The position numbers and the translations under genes were made by a program. Under the pieces are notes generated by a model that ran no database searches, was not told the DNA's origin, and was given only the letters and a program-made list of their open reading frames with translations. A stretch of 64,000 bases of DNA from Rosa chinensis (Eukaryota; Streptophyta; Magnoliopsida; Rosales; Rosaceae): positions 87,706,398 to 87,770,397 of the forward strand of contig NC_037092.1 in assembly GCF_002994745.2 (NCBI RefSeq). Reading direction: 5' to 3'. Shown here one piece after another: positions 45,595 through 56,312 of the stretch. How positions within the stretch are numbered: the stretch's first letter is position 1; each line of letters begins with the position of its first letter.

Positions 45595-45979
45595 AAGAGT
45601 TCTCTTGGGTGGGAAGTTTGTCCATGGTAAAAGTATCGAAAGTGTAAGGCGAGTATCCTTGCCACGTAGCTTCTGTACAAACACTACCCCCAGTCCCCCA
45701 AGTCCCCAGCTAAGAGGAGTCTTGACTGGGGTGATGATTTCATTTTCCAAGTAGAAATGGCGCAAGCATTCATTGGACATTTGGCGAGAGTGTCTTCCTT
45801 TAGATGACTAGTCCCCCAATCCCTCGAGTCTGAGGTCACAGGGTTTAGACCAGGGTATGCTAGCAAATGACAACAGGTATGCCCGATATAAGGTGTACTT
45901 GATACACTTGGTATCAGCGAGGATAGCCTTGGCTGTGTCAGCCCATTTTTTCATATGATGATAATAATAAGTTGGCGTG

Positions 45980-46075
45980 AAGCCGATAGTGACTGTAATG
46001 AATGTAGTCGATAGTGGCTGTAATGATGCGGCCGATAGTGGCTGTAATGATGTAGCCGATAGTGGCTAGAATGTT
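45980..46075. repeat. Tandem repeat, about 25 bp x 4
   Basis: Units of gccgatagtggctgtaatgatg with variants. Confidence 0.85.
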
Positions 46076-46129
46076 CTTGGCGATAACGCTATTATTAAGC
46101 TTGGCACAACCTTTTGTTTTGCATGTAGT

Positions 46130-46720
46130 GCCATGCAATCATATAATGGAGAAAGATGAGATGGCGATATTGTATAATGGAGAGAAGCCATGGCGATATC
46201 GTATCGTGTGATGGACAAATAAAGTATGGCGATATCATGTAATGGAGACAAAACATGGCCATGTCATATACTAGAGAGAAAACATGGCAATACTGCGTGT
46301 TAGAGAAAGATGCCACATGCCGATATCAGATAATGACATATGGCGGTATCGCGTGTTGGAGAAACAACTTGTGGCCATATCGTATAATAGAGGTAAAACA
46401 CAACAATGTTGTATAATAGAGATAAAGCATGGCAATATCATGCAATGGAGAGAAAACATGGCGATATCGCATGTTGGACATACAATTCATGATCATATTG
46501 TGTAATGGAGAGGTAGAACATGGCGATATTATGTAGTAGAGATAAAACATGGCGATATCGTGCAATAGATAGATAAGATATGGCGATAAAGCATGGCAAT
46601 ATCATGCAATAGATATATAAGACATGGCGATATCAAGTGTTGGAGGAAGATAACTCATGCCGATATCAGATAATGGAGAGATAAACATGACGACATCTCG
46701 AATAAAGGAGAGCGTGTCGT
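46130..46720. repeat. Imperfect tandem array 'catggcgatatc..aatggagag'
   Basis: Roughly fifteen units of about 30-40 bp combining acatggcgatatc with gt(a/g)taatggagagat. Unit length varies, and several units carry insertions. Confidence 0.85.
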
Positions 46721-46799
46721 GATCATGATTGTGTACGATATTGGGTGTTGTCGATGGTAGTACTAGGCTATGTCACCACAACCGTGCTTGTAGTGGTGT

Positions 46800-47055
46800 T
46801 TGGTATTGACTATCTCATTTTGATCGCCCTTCATTTAGGCATTGCGCCTTGATCGTATGTCATTTAGGCATTTTGCCTAGATCGCATTTCATTTAGACAT
46901 TTTTCCTTGAGCGCATTTCATTTAGGCATTTCGCCTTGATCGCATTGGAGCATTTTGCATTGATCATATTAAATCATGCGAAGCATTTCACATTGATCGC
47001 ATTTAAGCATTTCAGGTTGATCGCATTGGAGCATTTCACATTGATTGGCATTTGT
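46800..47055. repeat. Imperfect tandem array 'gcatttcgccttgatcgcat'
   Basis: About eight units of 24-30 bp: tcatttaggcatttcgccttgatcgcat, then a shorter form with gcattggagcatttcacattgat. Confidence 0.85.
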
Positions 47056-47059
47056 TTGG

Positions 47060-47560
47060 CGTGATGTATTGCGTATCATTCATGCATTCATTGGCGTATC
47101 GCGTAACATTCATTCATTCGTTCACTGGCATATCGCGTGACATTCATTTATTGATTTATTAGTGTATCGCATGACATTCATTCGTTCATTCATTTATTGG
47201 CGTATCGCGTAACATTCATTCATTCATTGGCGTATCGCGTAACATTCATTTGTTCATTCATTCATTGGCATATCGCGTAACATTCATTCATTCATGCATT
47301 TGCTGGTGTATAGCGTAACATTCATTCATTGGCATATCGCGTATCATTCATTCTTTCATTCATTAGCGTATCGCGTAACATTTATTCATTCATGATGTCG
47401 CGGAGGCGTATCATGTAACATTCATTCATTCACTCATTGGCGTATCAAGTAGCAATCATTCATTCGTTCACGGAGGCATATCGCGTAACATTCATTCGTT
47501 CACTCGTTGGCGTATCCCGTATCATTCATTCGTTCGTTCGTTGGCGTATCGCATTTAAGC
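47060..47560. repeat. Imperfect tandem array 'ggcgtatcgcgtaacattcattcatt'
   Basis: About fourteen units of 26-40 bp. Each has ggcgtatcgcgtaacattc plus a variable number of attc repeats. Confidence 0.9.
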
Positions 47561-47574
47561 ATTTCGCATTGATA

Positions 47575-47850
47575 GTGTTGGAGCATTTACATTGATCGCG
47601 TTGGCAATACAAGGGTCTACGAGTGATAGCACGTATCGTGCTATATCAGCACAACCATGCCTTTAGCGATATTGATTTATGTAGCCATTTCAGCTTGTTC
47701 GCGTTAATCGCATTGGAGCGTTTCGCATTGATCAAGTTGGCAATATAAGGGTGAGCGAGTGATAGCACGTATAGTGCTATATCAGCACAACCATGCCTTT
47801 AGCGATATTGAATTATGTAGCCATTCCAGCTTGTTCACGTTAGGCCGTTG
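47575..47850. repeat. Direct duplication, about 126 bp x 2
   Basis: Two copies of a segment containing gagtgatagcacgtat(c/a)gtgctatatcagc and cctttagcgatattga. The atagcacg/cgtgctat part of the first copy is a perfect small hairpin. Confidence 0.85.
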
Positions 47851-47939
47851 TTTGGGATTGCTATACAGCTTGCCCATGCCTTTAGCGATATTTTGGTGGA
47901 GAGAGATAAGAAATGCCAATATCAAGCCAATTTTATTGA

Positions 47940-48165
47940 AAACTGCCAAAGGCAGTGACATAATACACTGCCATCGTGGGTAAATACATGGCGATCATGA
48001 GAGAAGACGTGGCGGTCTTCCGAGAATACATGGCTATCATTGGAGAATACATGGCGATCATTACAGAATTCATCAACATCATTAGAAAGCACATTGCGAT
48101 TATTGGAGAATACATTTAGATCATTGGAGAATACGTTGCGATCATTGGAGAATTGGTAGAGTCCC
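47940..48165. repeat. Tandem array, about 20-22 bp x 10
   Basis: Units of gagaatacatggcgatcatt with substitutions. The word catggcgat is shared with the 46130 array. Confidence 0.85.
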
Positions 48166-48249
48166 AGAGGGATTATATAGTAAGGCTATAGGTAAACCAA
48201 AATGATACTGCCATGGGCAGGTTTCGAAGAGTATAGTCCCTAGTGTTGC

Positions 48250-49130
48250 TATGGCACGTTCGGGGAGTTGAGAGTGCCTGCTAGGCCACGAGAGTGAAGC
48301 TAAGGTATGAGTGAGTATATGCTGCTAAGGCATGGCAAGTACGTTGAGTATATCGCTAAGGCATGGCGAGTGTGCAGTTGAGGCATGGCGAGTGTGTCAT
48401 TCAAAACATGGAGAGTACGCTGCGTTGAGATATAGCAGATGTAAGTCACCTAAGACATGGATGAGATGTCGCTGAAGCATGAATAACATATCGCGGAGCT
48501 TGTATATAACATTGCTGAAGTATGGATAATGTATCACTGAAGCATGGATAATATGTCTCTAAGGTCTAGATAAGATACTGCTGAAGCGTGGAGAACTTAT
48601 CGGTGAAGCATGAAGGATATATCGCTGATGTATAGATGACACTGAAGCATAGATAATCATTGCGCTGATGTGTAGACAATATACTGTTGATGCATAGATG
48701 AGATACCATTGATGTGTAGATAATATACTACTAAGGTGTGGCAAGTATAGGTTGCTAAGGCATAGATAATAGACTGATAAAGCATATATAAGATGTTGCT
48801 AAAGTATGGCGAGTAGATCATGGCGAGTACGTTGCTGAAGCATGGTGAGTATATCATGGAGAGTACGTTGCCAAAGCATAGCAAGTACGTTGCTGAAGCA
48901 TGGCGAGTATATCATGGAGAGTACGTTGCTGAAGCATGGAGAACATAATGTTGAGGCATAGATAAGATACCGTTGAAGCATTGCAAGTGTACCGCTGAAG
49001 CATAAATAAGATATCGCTGAGGCCGGGATAATATACATTGAGGCGGAGATGGTTAAAGCAGAAGTGAGATATCACTGAAACATGGTGAGTATAGCATGAT
49101 GATATGTCACTGAAGCATAGAGGGGATGTG
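48250..49130. repeat. Tandem array, about 20-24 bp, 30 or more units
   Basis: Units of gctgaagcatgg(a/c)(t/g)a(g/a)tatatc in many variants (tggcgagtacgttgctgaagcatg, gatgtatagataatatact). Confidence 0.85.
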
Positions 49131-49400
49131 CCATCCACGCATGGCAGGTAGGGTGTGCAAGTCCCCCAGTATTGGGAGCATTTATCATAGCGAGTGTATG
49201 TCATTCATGCATGGTGACTGTATGTCATTTAGGTATGGCGAGTATATGCAATCCAAGCGTAGTGAGTACAATGTACAAGTCCCCCAGTATCGAGAACATT
49301 TACGATGGTGAGTGTATATCAGTCAGGCATGGCGAGTATATGTTATTTGGGTATGGTGAGTGTTTAGTACAAGTCCCCCCATTATCAAGAACATTTACCA
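49131..49400. repeat. Tandem repeat, about 115 bp x 2.3
   Basis: Three anchors gtacaagtcccccagtat(c/t)g, near 49156, 49272 and 49368, followed by ggcgagtgtatgtcattc and catggcgagtatatg. Confidence 0.8.
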
Positions 49401-51230
49401 TGGCGAGTGTGAGGATTGATCTCGCTATTAAGATTTCATATGTATATAAGCAATAAAGGTGCTAAACATGTAGCAGTATATATGTAAGATTAAAGTGTTT
49501 AAATAAGAGTATTGAGTATTGCTCAATGGGCGGTGTGGTGTGCGTGATATTGTTTAGATCATTAGATCTGCTAGAATATGAAGTTGGATTGCATTTGAGC
49601 ATGTTGGGTGTGAGTGAGCCAATAAGCACTGAGCATGTAGGTGTGGTTCAAGCAAGTGAAACTATGATTGATACCCGAGTGAATCACAAGTTGAACAAGT
49701 CTAAGCTCGTAATGATAAACAAATGTCTATGTATGTCATAGTTTGTGATGCAAGTATCGCATGTATATATATAGCAATGTAACCAAGATAAAAGTATGGC
49801 ATGTGTGTTTAGCATGTAAATCGCAGTGGAGATACAAATAACATTGTGCATTTTAGTCATGCTTGATAATCATGGAGACATGTAAACATTGCATCAACAT
49901 TTAAGGCATAGCAAATATGCTATTAAAATTATCGCATTTTGTAGGCATGCTTAGATTGCGGTAATCAATGAAGCATGTGAAGTATAGCATTAGCTCAAAT
50001 TAAAATAGTATAGATGAGAACTTATCTGGAGCAGTTCGCAAGCGGTGACGATATTATAGAGAGATTGGGGTTGTCCATATATAAGACTCCATGTGATCGA
50101 TAAATAGACGTTGATAGCTTGCTTGAGCTTGCTCATATAAGAAGATGTCCGATTGAGTGAGTATGCCTCCTCAAAAATAGATCAGCGATGAGCGGCTTAT
50201 ATGAGCATGATAATTGAAATTTGATTTGTCTTCATATTTTGGCATGCCAAGAGCATGGCGGTGCTTGGACAATGGCATGAGTAAGTCTTTGAAGCTCGAG
50301 AAGAGATTAGTTGAAGCATAATCAAGACAAGGGACTTGTTTGAATGTAGATATCGTTCTGGAGTGCAGAGGAGCACAACGAATCCGAAATGATGAGCAAT
50401 ACCGAGAAAAAGTATAACAGTGGCGAGCGATACTGAGAGCCATACTTTGAGAGAGAGGAGCGATGCCGAGAGCCATACTTCAGAGGCAATGGATAAGAGA
50501 GACTTATGTGTAAAGCAGCTCTCGATTAATGAATACTGGAGGAATTTGGGATGCTCAGAGAAAAACATTAATTACTTGATCCTCGGATGGAGATTGCAAA
50601 GCGGTGCCAAAATATATATGTATGCACGTTTGAGTTTAGCATTAGCTTTTGCTTGTAAGAAGGGGTTGCAGCACCGAGCAAAATGTGTAGATTCGAACTT
50701 CTCCAGAATTGATTCTGAACTTGGAGAATAGATGCTTGGATAGACATTGATTAAGCAATTAGTTAAATATCATATGCTTGATATGTAGGAGCAAGTATAG
50801 GTGTATAGCATGTGTGTGGCTATGTAGTAAGCACACGTGGCATATGTTTATATTTGTTGGAGTATGACTCTTGACTTGTAACTTGTAAGCATAATTGCAC
50901 GTAAGACGAAAAGCATAAACGGAATAATGAGATAGGCTGCTACTGTACTTAACTTGCATGCCTGAAATGTCATGCAAATAAACACGCATGCATGTACATG
51001 ATCATAAATGAGCCAACACGTAAACTTGGTGCAAGGTGTCATGGAATGAAAACATAATTGTACTTCCTGCATACAGGTCTAGCTTGAAGCTGATGCACAT
51101 ATCACATAACTGCTTTGGTGAGCATGTGTTATCAAAGTATGGTTGTAGTGCACAAATGTGTCATGCCAGCATTAGAGCGTGTTTGTGCAACAGCCATGTA
51201 CTTTTTGTTGGATAAATATATCATACTATA
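49401..51230. other. Non-coding interior of the repeat-rich element
   Basis: AT-rich, many gcatgtg/catgcat words, and no long frame: the longest minus-strand open stretch (50197-50568) is not recognised. A small duplication (gagcgata/tgccgagagccatactt) is at 50425-50482. Confidence 0.6.
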
Positions 51231-52389
51231 TGTGAGCCCCCAAAAATTTTATTTGACTTTCGAAGGTAAATTTTTGAAAATAAGATTTTTATACAAGGTG
51301 ATTTTAGTGAAGAAATAGACTTTGGAGATTAATTCAGTGTCGAGACTTCGATTTGGGCCTTATGATTTAAGTTTGGGCCAATGTTCTTCGTTTTGGGCCT
51401 ACAAGGTTGCTAAAGTTCATTGAAGCAAAAGATCGTCGAAGCAAATTTGAAAGGAAGGCGAATTGAGTTGTAGTGAAGATTTGAATTTTTAGTTTTAACG
51501 AAATTGAGTTTTGGGCCTAGGACGAAGTCGAGAAATAACTTAGGAAGTTTCCGACAAAAAACGAATATACAAAAAGCCACGAGCCCAAAACCCAGAAGTA
51601 ATTAGCTAGGGAAATTGCATAACTCGTCGAAAGGGCAGATTCAACATTTCTCACACGTATAAATAGGAAACTTAGGGTGTGAAAACCCTAGAACCTCTCT
51701 CTCTCCCCGATCTCTCTCTCTCGTCCTCCCACTGCCAGTGCCGGAAAACACTATCTCTGGCCACCACCATGCAACACCGCCTCCACCAATCAATGCAACA
51801 CCTGAATCCGAGCCAAGCACAAGAGAAATCGAAGCCATGCATCAACCCCGACCTCTCGTTCCCTCTCTCTTCTTCTTCCTTCTTCAACCACCGGAGAACA
51901 CCATCTCCGGCCACCATCCCACCACACTACCACCACCAATCGATCCAGTACCCAAATCCGACCCGAGCCCGAGCCTCACCACCAACACGCCGCCGACAAC
52001 CTCCACACTCGACAACCTACTACTGCGACGCCACTGTTCCTTGTGCCTCGCTGATTTCCGGCCATCCTTTCAACCCACAGCCACCACTAATGAGCTCGGG
52101 GTAAGCTGTTTATCATCACCCTAAAGCCTCGTCGCTAACCCAAAGATGGAGAACGTCGTACACGATTGAACGAAGCTAGAGATACCACCTCCGGCCACGA
52201 TTGAACGAAGCCATCACCTTGAAGAAGCTTAGGGCTGCACGAATCACCTTAACCCCTTAATCCCGACCTCCAACTCCGATCAGAATCACCGCACGCACCT
52301 CACGGGCCGTCGCTGGCGCGTGAGCTGACCTAGCACCGCCTTGCATTGCCGCGGGACTTCCAGACCTCCTTTTTTAGGTAATTTCATCA
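51231..52389 (+). mobile_element. Possible nested LTR-like segment (approximate end)
   Basis: Begins TGTGAGCCCCCAAAAATTTT, a terminus style of some plant Ty3-type LTRs. It has a TATA box (gtataaatag, 51659-51668), then tctctctctc and a ccggaaaaca/ctctggccacc segment that is duplicated at lower identity near 51888-51965. The orientation is opposite to the host element. No target duplication was found and the right end is a guess. A low-complexity open stretch of 141 codons (51679-52104) is not regarded as a gene. Confidence 0.35.
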
Positions 52390-53406
52390 CCTCTCTGTGT
52401 TTGTGGCCTCTGGTTCGAATTGGATTGAGAAACCCTAACCCACTGTCATTTAATTTCGGAGTGAGGTTCTTGAATTTTTGCCATGTGGAGTTTCGAAGAA
52501 GATGAGCTATTGATTAACTGTTAATCTCGGGCTCTTGAATGAGAGAGCTGTTGGGATCAATAATTCAATCTCCTAAGACTTCTACTAGGAAGAGTTGTTG
52601 GGTTGGTTGCCGAAACATGAAAGTGTTGCTGGGAGGTGCTGGTAGCGAGAGGAGTAAAGGAAGGAGCTTTGTCGAATAGAGGAAGAAACCAAAGCCCGAA
52701 CCCTTTTCTCCCCCATCTCTCCTTCTTTCATCTGAACCCAGAACAGTGAGATTTGCAGATGTAATTGATTGATGGAGAAAGAAATTCTTGACGGTGCTGT
52801 GTTAAAGCGATGAGCGAGGAGAGCGGATGCCCCAAAGGGATTTGGGTGTCCAAATCAATTTAAGGTATCGACGGTGTCGGCGCGTGAGGGGTCGCCAGAT
52901 GACATGGATACTGTGCTGAATCGTCAGAGGCCCATGAGTTCATATTGGTGGAGGTGAGGCATAGTGGTGCTTGTAGAGCAATGGTGGAGGAGAGAGAGAG
53001 AGAAAAGCTTAGATTTAGTTTCTCTCCCCTCAAAATTCTCTGTAACTTGAAACCCAGGAGCTGAATGACTTGATTTTTGATGATGGGTTGTTTTCTGAGC
53101 TCGATTTCAATACCCAGAACCCTTTGATGTTGGGTTAAGAGAGTGTGAAGGAGGTGAGCTGCGTATAGATCAGTTATGGAGGAGAGAGATAGAGAATCTC
53201 ATATCTGCTTTCTCTCTCCTCAAAGCTCACTGTAAACAGAAACCCAGGAGCTAAAAAGCTTCATTTTTGATGTGAAAGGATGTGAGAATCCAGAAATATA
53301 TGTGCAGATGAAGATATATAAAGAGAGAAAACATTGGATGTTCGGAAGGAAATTTTCCGGTTAGATGATGAAATTGCTCTGTGGTGAGCTCGTGGCACAA
53401 CCGGAA
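52390..53406. other. 5' internal region of the repeat-rich element
   Basis: Non-coding. A direct repeat of about 95 bp lies at about 52978-53070 and 53176-53270 (ggaggagagaga..., ending aacccaggagct(g/a)a). Confidence 0.7.
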
Positions 53407-53425
53407 GGCTCCTTCTAGCACCAAA
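53407..53425 (-). promoter_or_regulatory. Primer binding site of the repeat-rich element
   Basis: Minus strand TTTGGTGCTAGAAGGAGCC immediately inside the 5' LTR. TGG at its start is as expected for a tRNA 3' CCA. The tRNA itself is not identified. Confidence 0.6.
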
Positions 53426-53808
53426 TGTTTCAGTGTAAGAAGCGGGGTTGTCATGAAAGCTTCCACCTCCGATATCCGTACCTGCCAACCATGAACAGAG
53501 GTCAGAGGGAAGACCGGGCTAGCGGGCCTTCAACCCTTCGATGCCTAAGTCAGATACATGTAAGAATGTAGACTAGGTAGGAGTAAATGGGGAGTGGTGG
53601 CTTACCTTGAATGAGTGGAGAGACATGTATTTATAGTGTGGGGATGGGTTTGTCATCCTTTTATTTCCAATGTGGGACTAGCTGTGGTCTACCCGATACC
53701 ACTAGTGTATGGTATCGGCATCGTGTCTGGGCATTATCGGCATTACTTTAAATGGCTAATGAGCCTTGTGCTTCCTATACTTGTGCCTGAGAGGTATCTA
53801 TACCAACA
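53426..53808 (-). repeat. 5' LTR of the repeat-rich element
   Basis: Plus strand TGTTTCAGTGTAAG ... CTATACCAACA. Followed by TCTTT at 53809-53813. Confidence 0.9.
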
Positions 53809-53816
53809 TCTTTAAA

Positions 53817-53882
53817 CAAATTAGTGCTCTTAAAGGGAACAATATTGATGACCTTTTCAAAACTGTAATGCTAGTTGCAGAG
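53817..53882 (+). pseudogene. Organellar IF-2 fragment, exon B
   Basis: Reads QISALKGNNIDDLFKTVML-VAE, directly continuing the IF-2 GTPase domain from exon A (…GGDVSIV). It is followed by a GT donor at 53883. The expected acceptor CAG has become CAA (53817-53819). With the retrotransposon removed and one TCTTT kept, the intron would be about 90 bp, 45113 to about 53819. Later IF-2 exons were not recognised downstream. Confidence 0.8.
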
Positions 53883-54639
53883 GTAAGTCAAATGTGTATT
53901 GATGTTGAAACATTAGCTTTGCTATGCTTATTACAAAATAGATGTGCAATCCTAATATCATCATAATAGTTTGTATTGGTTTGCCTGAGCAGTTCGTGTG
54001 GAACCTAGAACTGGTGAGAAACCATTCTTTCAAACCAATTAAAATTGCTGAGCATCTCACCGCTACACCAATTTATGCTTTAAATATACCACTGATTCAT
54101 GAACAGTGTGAGGAAACTACAAAGCTTTGTTACTCTTATTATTCTTTAGGCATGAATGCATGATTGCCTCTTGGTTTCTTTTGTCTTTAGCTCCCAGTCA
54201 TAAACAAAGCTACAGCACACTATATTTGATAATTATGCTTTAATTGCATATGAGATTTTGTCTTCATGTATATTTATCACTTCATGTATATTGATCAGTT
54301 TTCCACTGCCAAACAAAAGACATGAACTTATCACTTTGGCATGGCGTTTGTTTGGTCTTCTTGTACTATTGAACCACCATTTTGCATTATCAAACCACTG
54401 CCTTATGATCAAAGTGAGAGAGAAGAGAAAAGCTTAATTAAACTTATTATTCTTCAAAGCACCTGGACATTGTTTCTTGGTCTTTGTTGTCTAACACGTA
54501 TTTAAAGCAAGCTTGCAGCGCATTTTGACAATCATAGTTCAAATATATATGTTTTAAAGCTCTTTGTCCTTATCTGCAGGTCTTGAACATTCCTCCACCT
54601 CCAAGTTTAACGTGGCTACTTGAAAGATGATTTTATTCA
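53883..54639. other. Intergenic or former intron, no gene seen
   Basis: AT-rich. A TCTGCAG acceptor-like site near 54575 leads into a short open stretch (VLNIPPPPSLTWLLER) that is not recognised. The left target duplication of the next MULE is at 54631-54639. Confidence 0.4.
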
Positions 54640-56161
54640 GGGAAAATCGTCCGTACGGTACCTGACATTTTCCCCATTCTAAACTTTAGTACCTCACATT
54701 CAGATAATATCAGAACGGTACCTGATGTTCCGACTCAGACCAAAGAATGGTACCTGGTGCCGTTAGTTCCGTTACAAAAAATGACTGCTGGCATATTTTG
54801 ACCATAAAATGACCGATTTACCCTTTATTTTTTTTTTTGTCCTTAGTTCTTCTTCATATAATTAAAAAAGCAAAAGAAATTTTTTTATTTTTTAGAGGAA
54901 TGCAAAAGAAGAATTATGATCATCACCTCCTCCTTGCTCCTCAGTTCTTCTTTCTTCTTCATTTCAATTATCACCTCCTCCGGCTAAACATTTTGTTCAA
55001 AACTTCAAACTAAAATCTCATTGCTAAAGAAGTAGCTGGGTTAGTCTTGCTCACTGGGTTAGTCATGTTTAGAAAACCCAGAAGATGGAAGGGATTTGTA
55101 TAAATAAGAGCCTGCTCTTAAAGAAGTAGCAGATCAGTCTCCCTTCTCCATCTCTTTCTTCTTAAAAATAAGAGCCTGCACTTTTACTACTCATATTCAT
55201 CCATCTGCCCATTAATCATCTCTCATTCTCTAACAACGGGGCATATTAAAATTACTCTTATTTGGATTTTAGCCTGCTCTTTAATCAAAGATTCACAGAG
55301 CAAAGATTGAAGGAACAAGAGATTAAAGTTTGAGAACAAAAAAAAAAAATTCCTCTAACTCTCTCCTTCATTGCTGGCAGAGCGATGGAGACCAATTCCC
55401 CATCATCTTCTTCACTTCCATTGCCCAAATCTAGGCTCAGGCCTCTTCCAATTTTCCCAGCCACTCCTTCACAAACCCATAAACCCCTATTCACTACCCT
55501 CCTCCTCCTCTTCTTCTGCATCAATTTCACCTGCACTCAACCACTCCTTCACAAACCCATAAACCCCTTTTAGCACAGTTTCGTCATAAGTTCTCACCAT
55601 CTCCTCAGGGCAAGGCTTTGGGTCTCTCAGAAAATCCATGACAAAGAGCCACTGATATTCCAATCGAAATTAACCCGGCCAATGAACAACCACACATACA
55701 GAACTCACCAACCCCTCTATCAAATTATAAGATCCAATTCAAACTCTAATCATACAGAAACTCACCATTTCCCCGGCGATGCCTTCAGGGTCTGATTCCG
55801 ATCCAATCCAATCGAAAACCAAGCATTTGATCAAAACTGGGACTAAAGAACGAAATTGAATCAATGGATAATCCTCACTTGTGTTGATTTCTTTCACAAA
55901 GAGAGAGAGACAGAGAGACGAACAGTAGGGAGTGAGAAAAAAATAGAAATAAAAAAAATGCTTAAATAAAAAAATAATATATTAAGACATGAAAAGATGA
56001 AAATATCCTTCAACTGTCAGGCTCCGTAACGGAGCTAATGGCACTAGGTACCATTCTTCGGTCGGGGTTAGAACCTCAGGGTCCGTTCTGATATTATCTG
56101 AACGTGAGATACTGAAGTTTAGAATGGGGAAAAAATTGGGTACTGTACGGACGATTTTCCC
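54640..56161. mobile_element. Mutator-like element (non-autonomous), 9-bp target duplication
   Basis: Terminal inverted repeats of about 150 bp begin GGGAAAATCGTCCGTAC and end with the complement. Flanked by TTTTATTCA at 54631-54639 and 56162-56170. No transposase. The centre (55370-55800) is C-rich and exon-like, with a duplicated ctccttcacaaacccataaa (near 55466 and 55545) and an ATG frame of 62 codons or less. It may be captured host sequence, but the source is not recognised. Confidence 0.88.
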
Positions 56162-56312
56162 TTTTATTCATGCTCTCTACAGTACCACAATTTGAACAGA
56201 GAACAGAAAAGCCAAAAGACTTTCATCATTGATCTTCTTGCCGCTTGCTTCAATTTTTTGGGAAAATCAAAACATGAGACTAATTGTAGACTTTCAGATG
56301 CTTTAGTTTCTT

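Larger units (their letters stand above)
45200..53808 (-). mobile_element. Tandem-repeat-rich non-autonomous LTR retrotransposon
   Basis: An 8.6-kb element on the minus strand, flanked by TCTTT. The LTRs are 45200-45583 (384 bp, its 3' LTR) and 53426-53808 (383 bp, its 5' LTR), and both run TG...CA when read outward. A primer binding site follows the 5' LTR (53407-53425), and a purine tract precedes the 3' LTR (45584-45594). The 7.8-kb interior has no gag, protease, RT or integrase motif on either strand. About 3.4 kb (46000-49400) is several adjacent satellite-like arrays. The LTRs differ at a noticeable number of sites, so the insertion is older than the element at 18688. It sits in the intron of the IF-2 pseudogene. 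Confidence 0.9.

Noticed and set aside
46066..46565. Overlapping minus-strand frames rich in Tyr, His and Ile
   Set aside because: They are translations of the tandem arrays.
46130..49400. CRISPR-like regular repeats
   Set aside because: Units are adjacent and variable with no unique spacers. This is plant DNA and the arrays are satellite-like.
51679..52124. 141- and 128-codon Pro/Ser/His-rich open stretches
   Set aside because: Low-complexity, in overlapping frames of a CT/CCA-rich LTR-type leader, with no domain.
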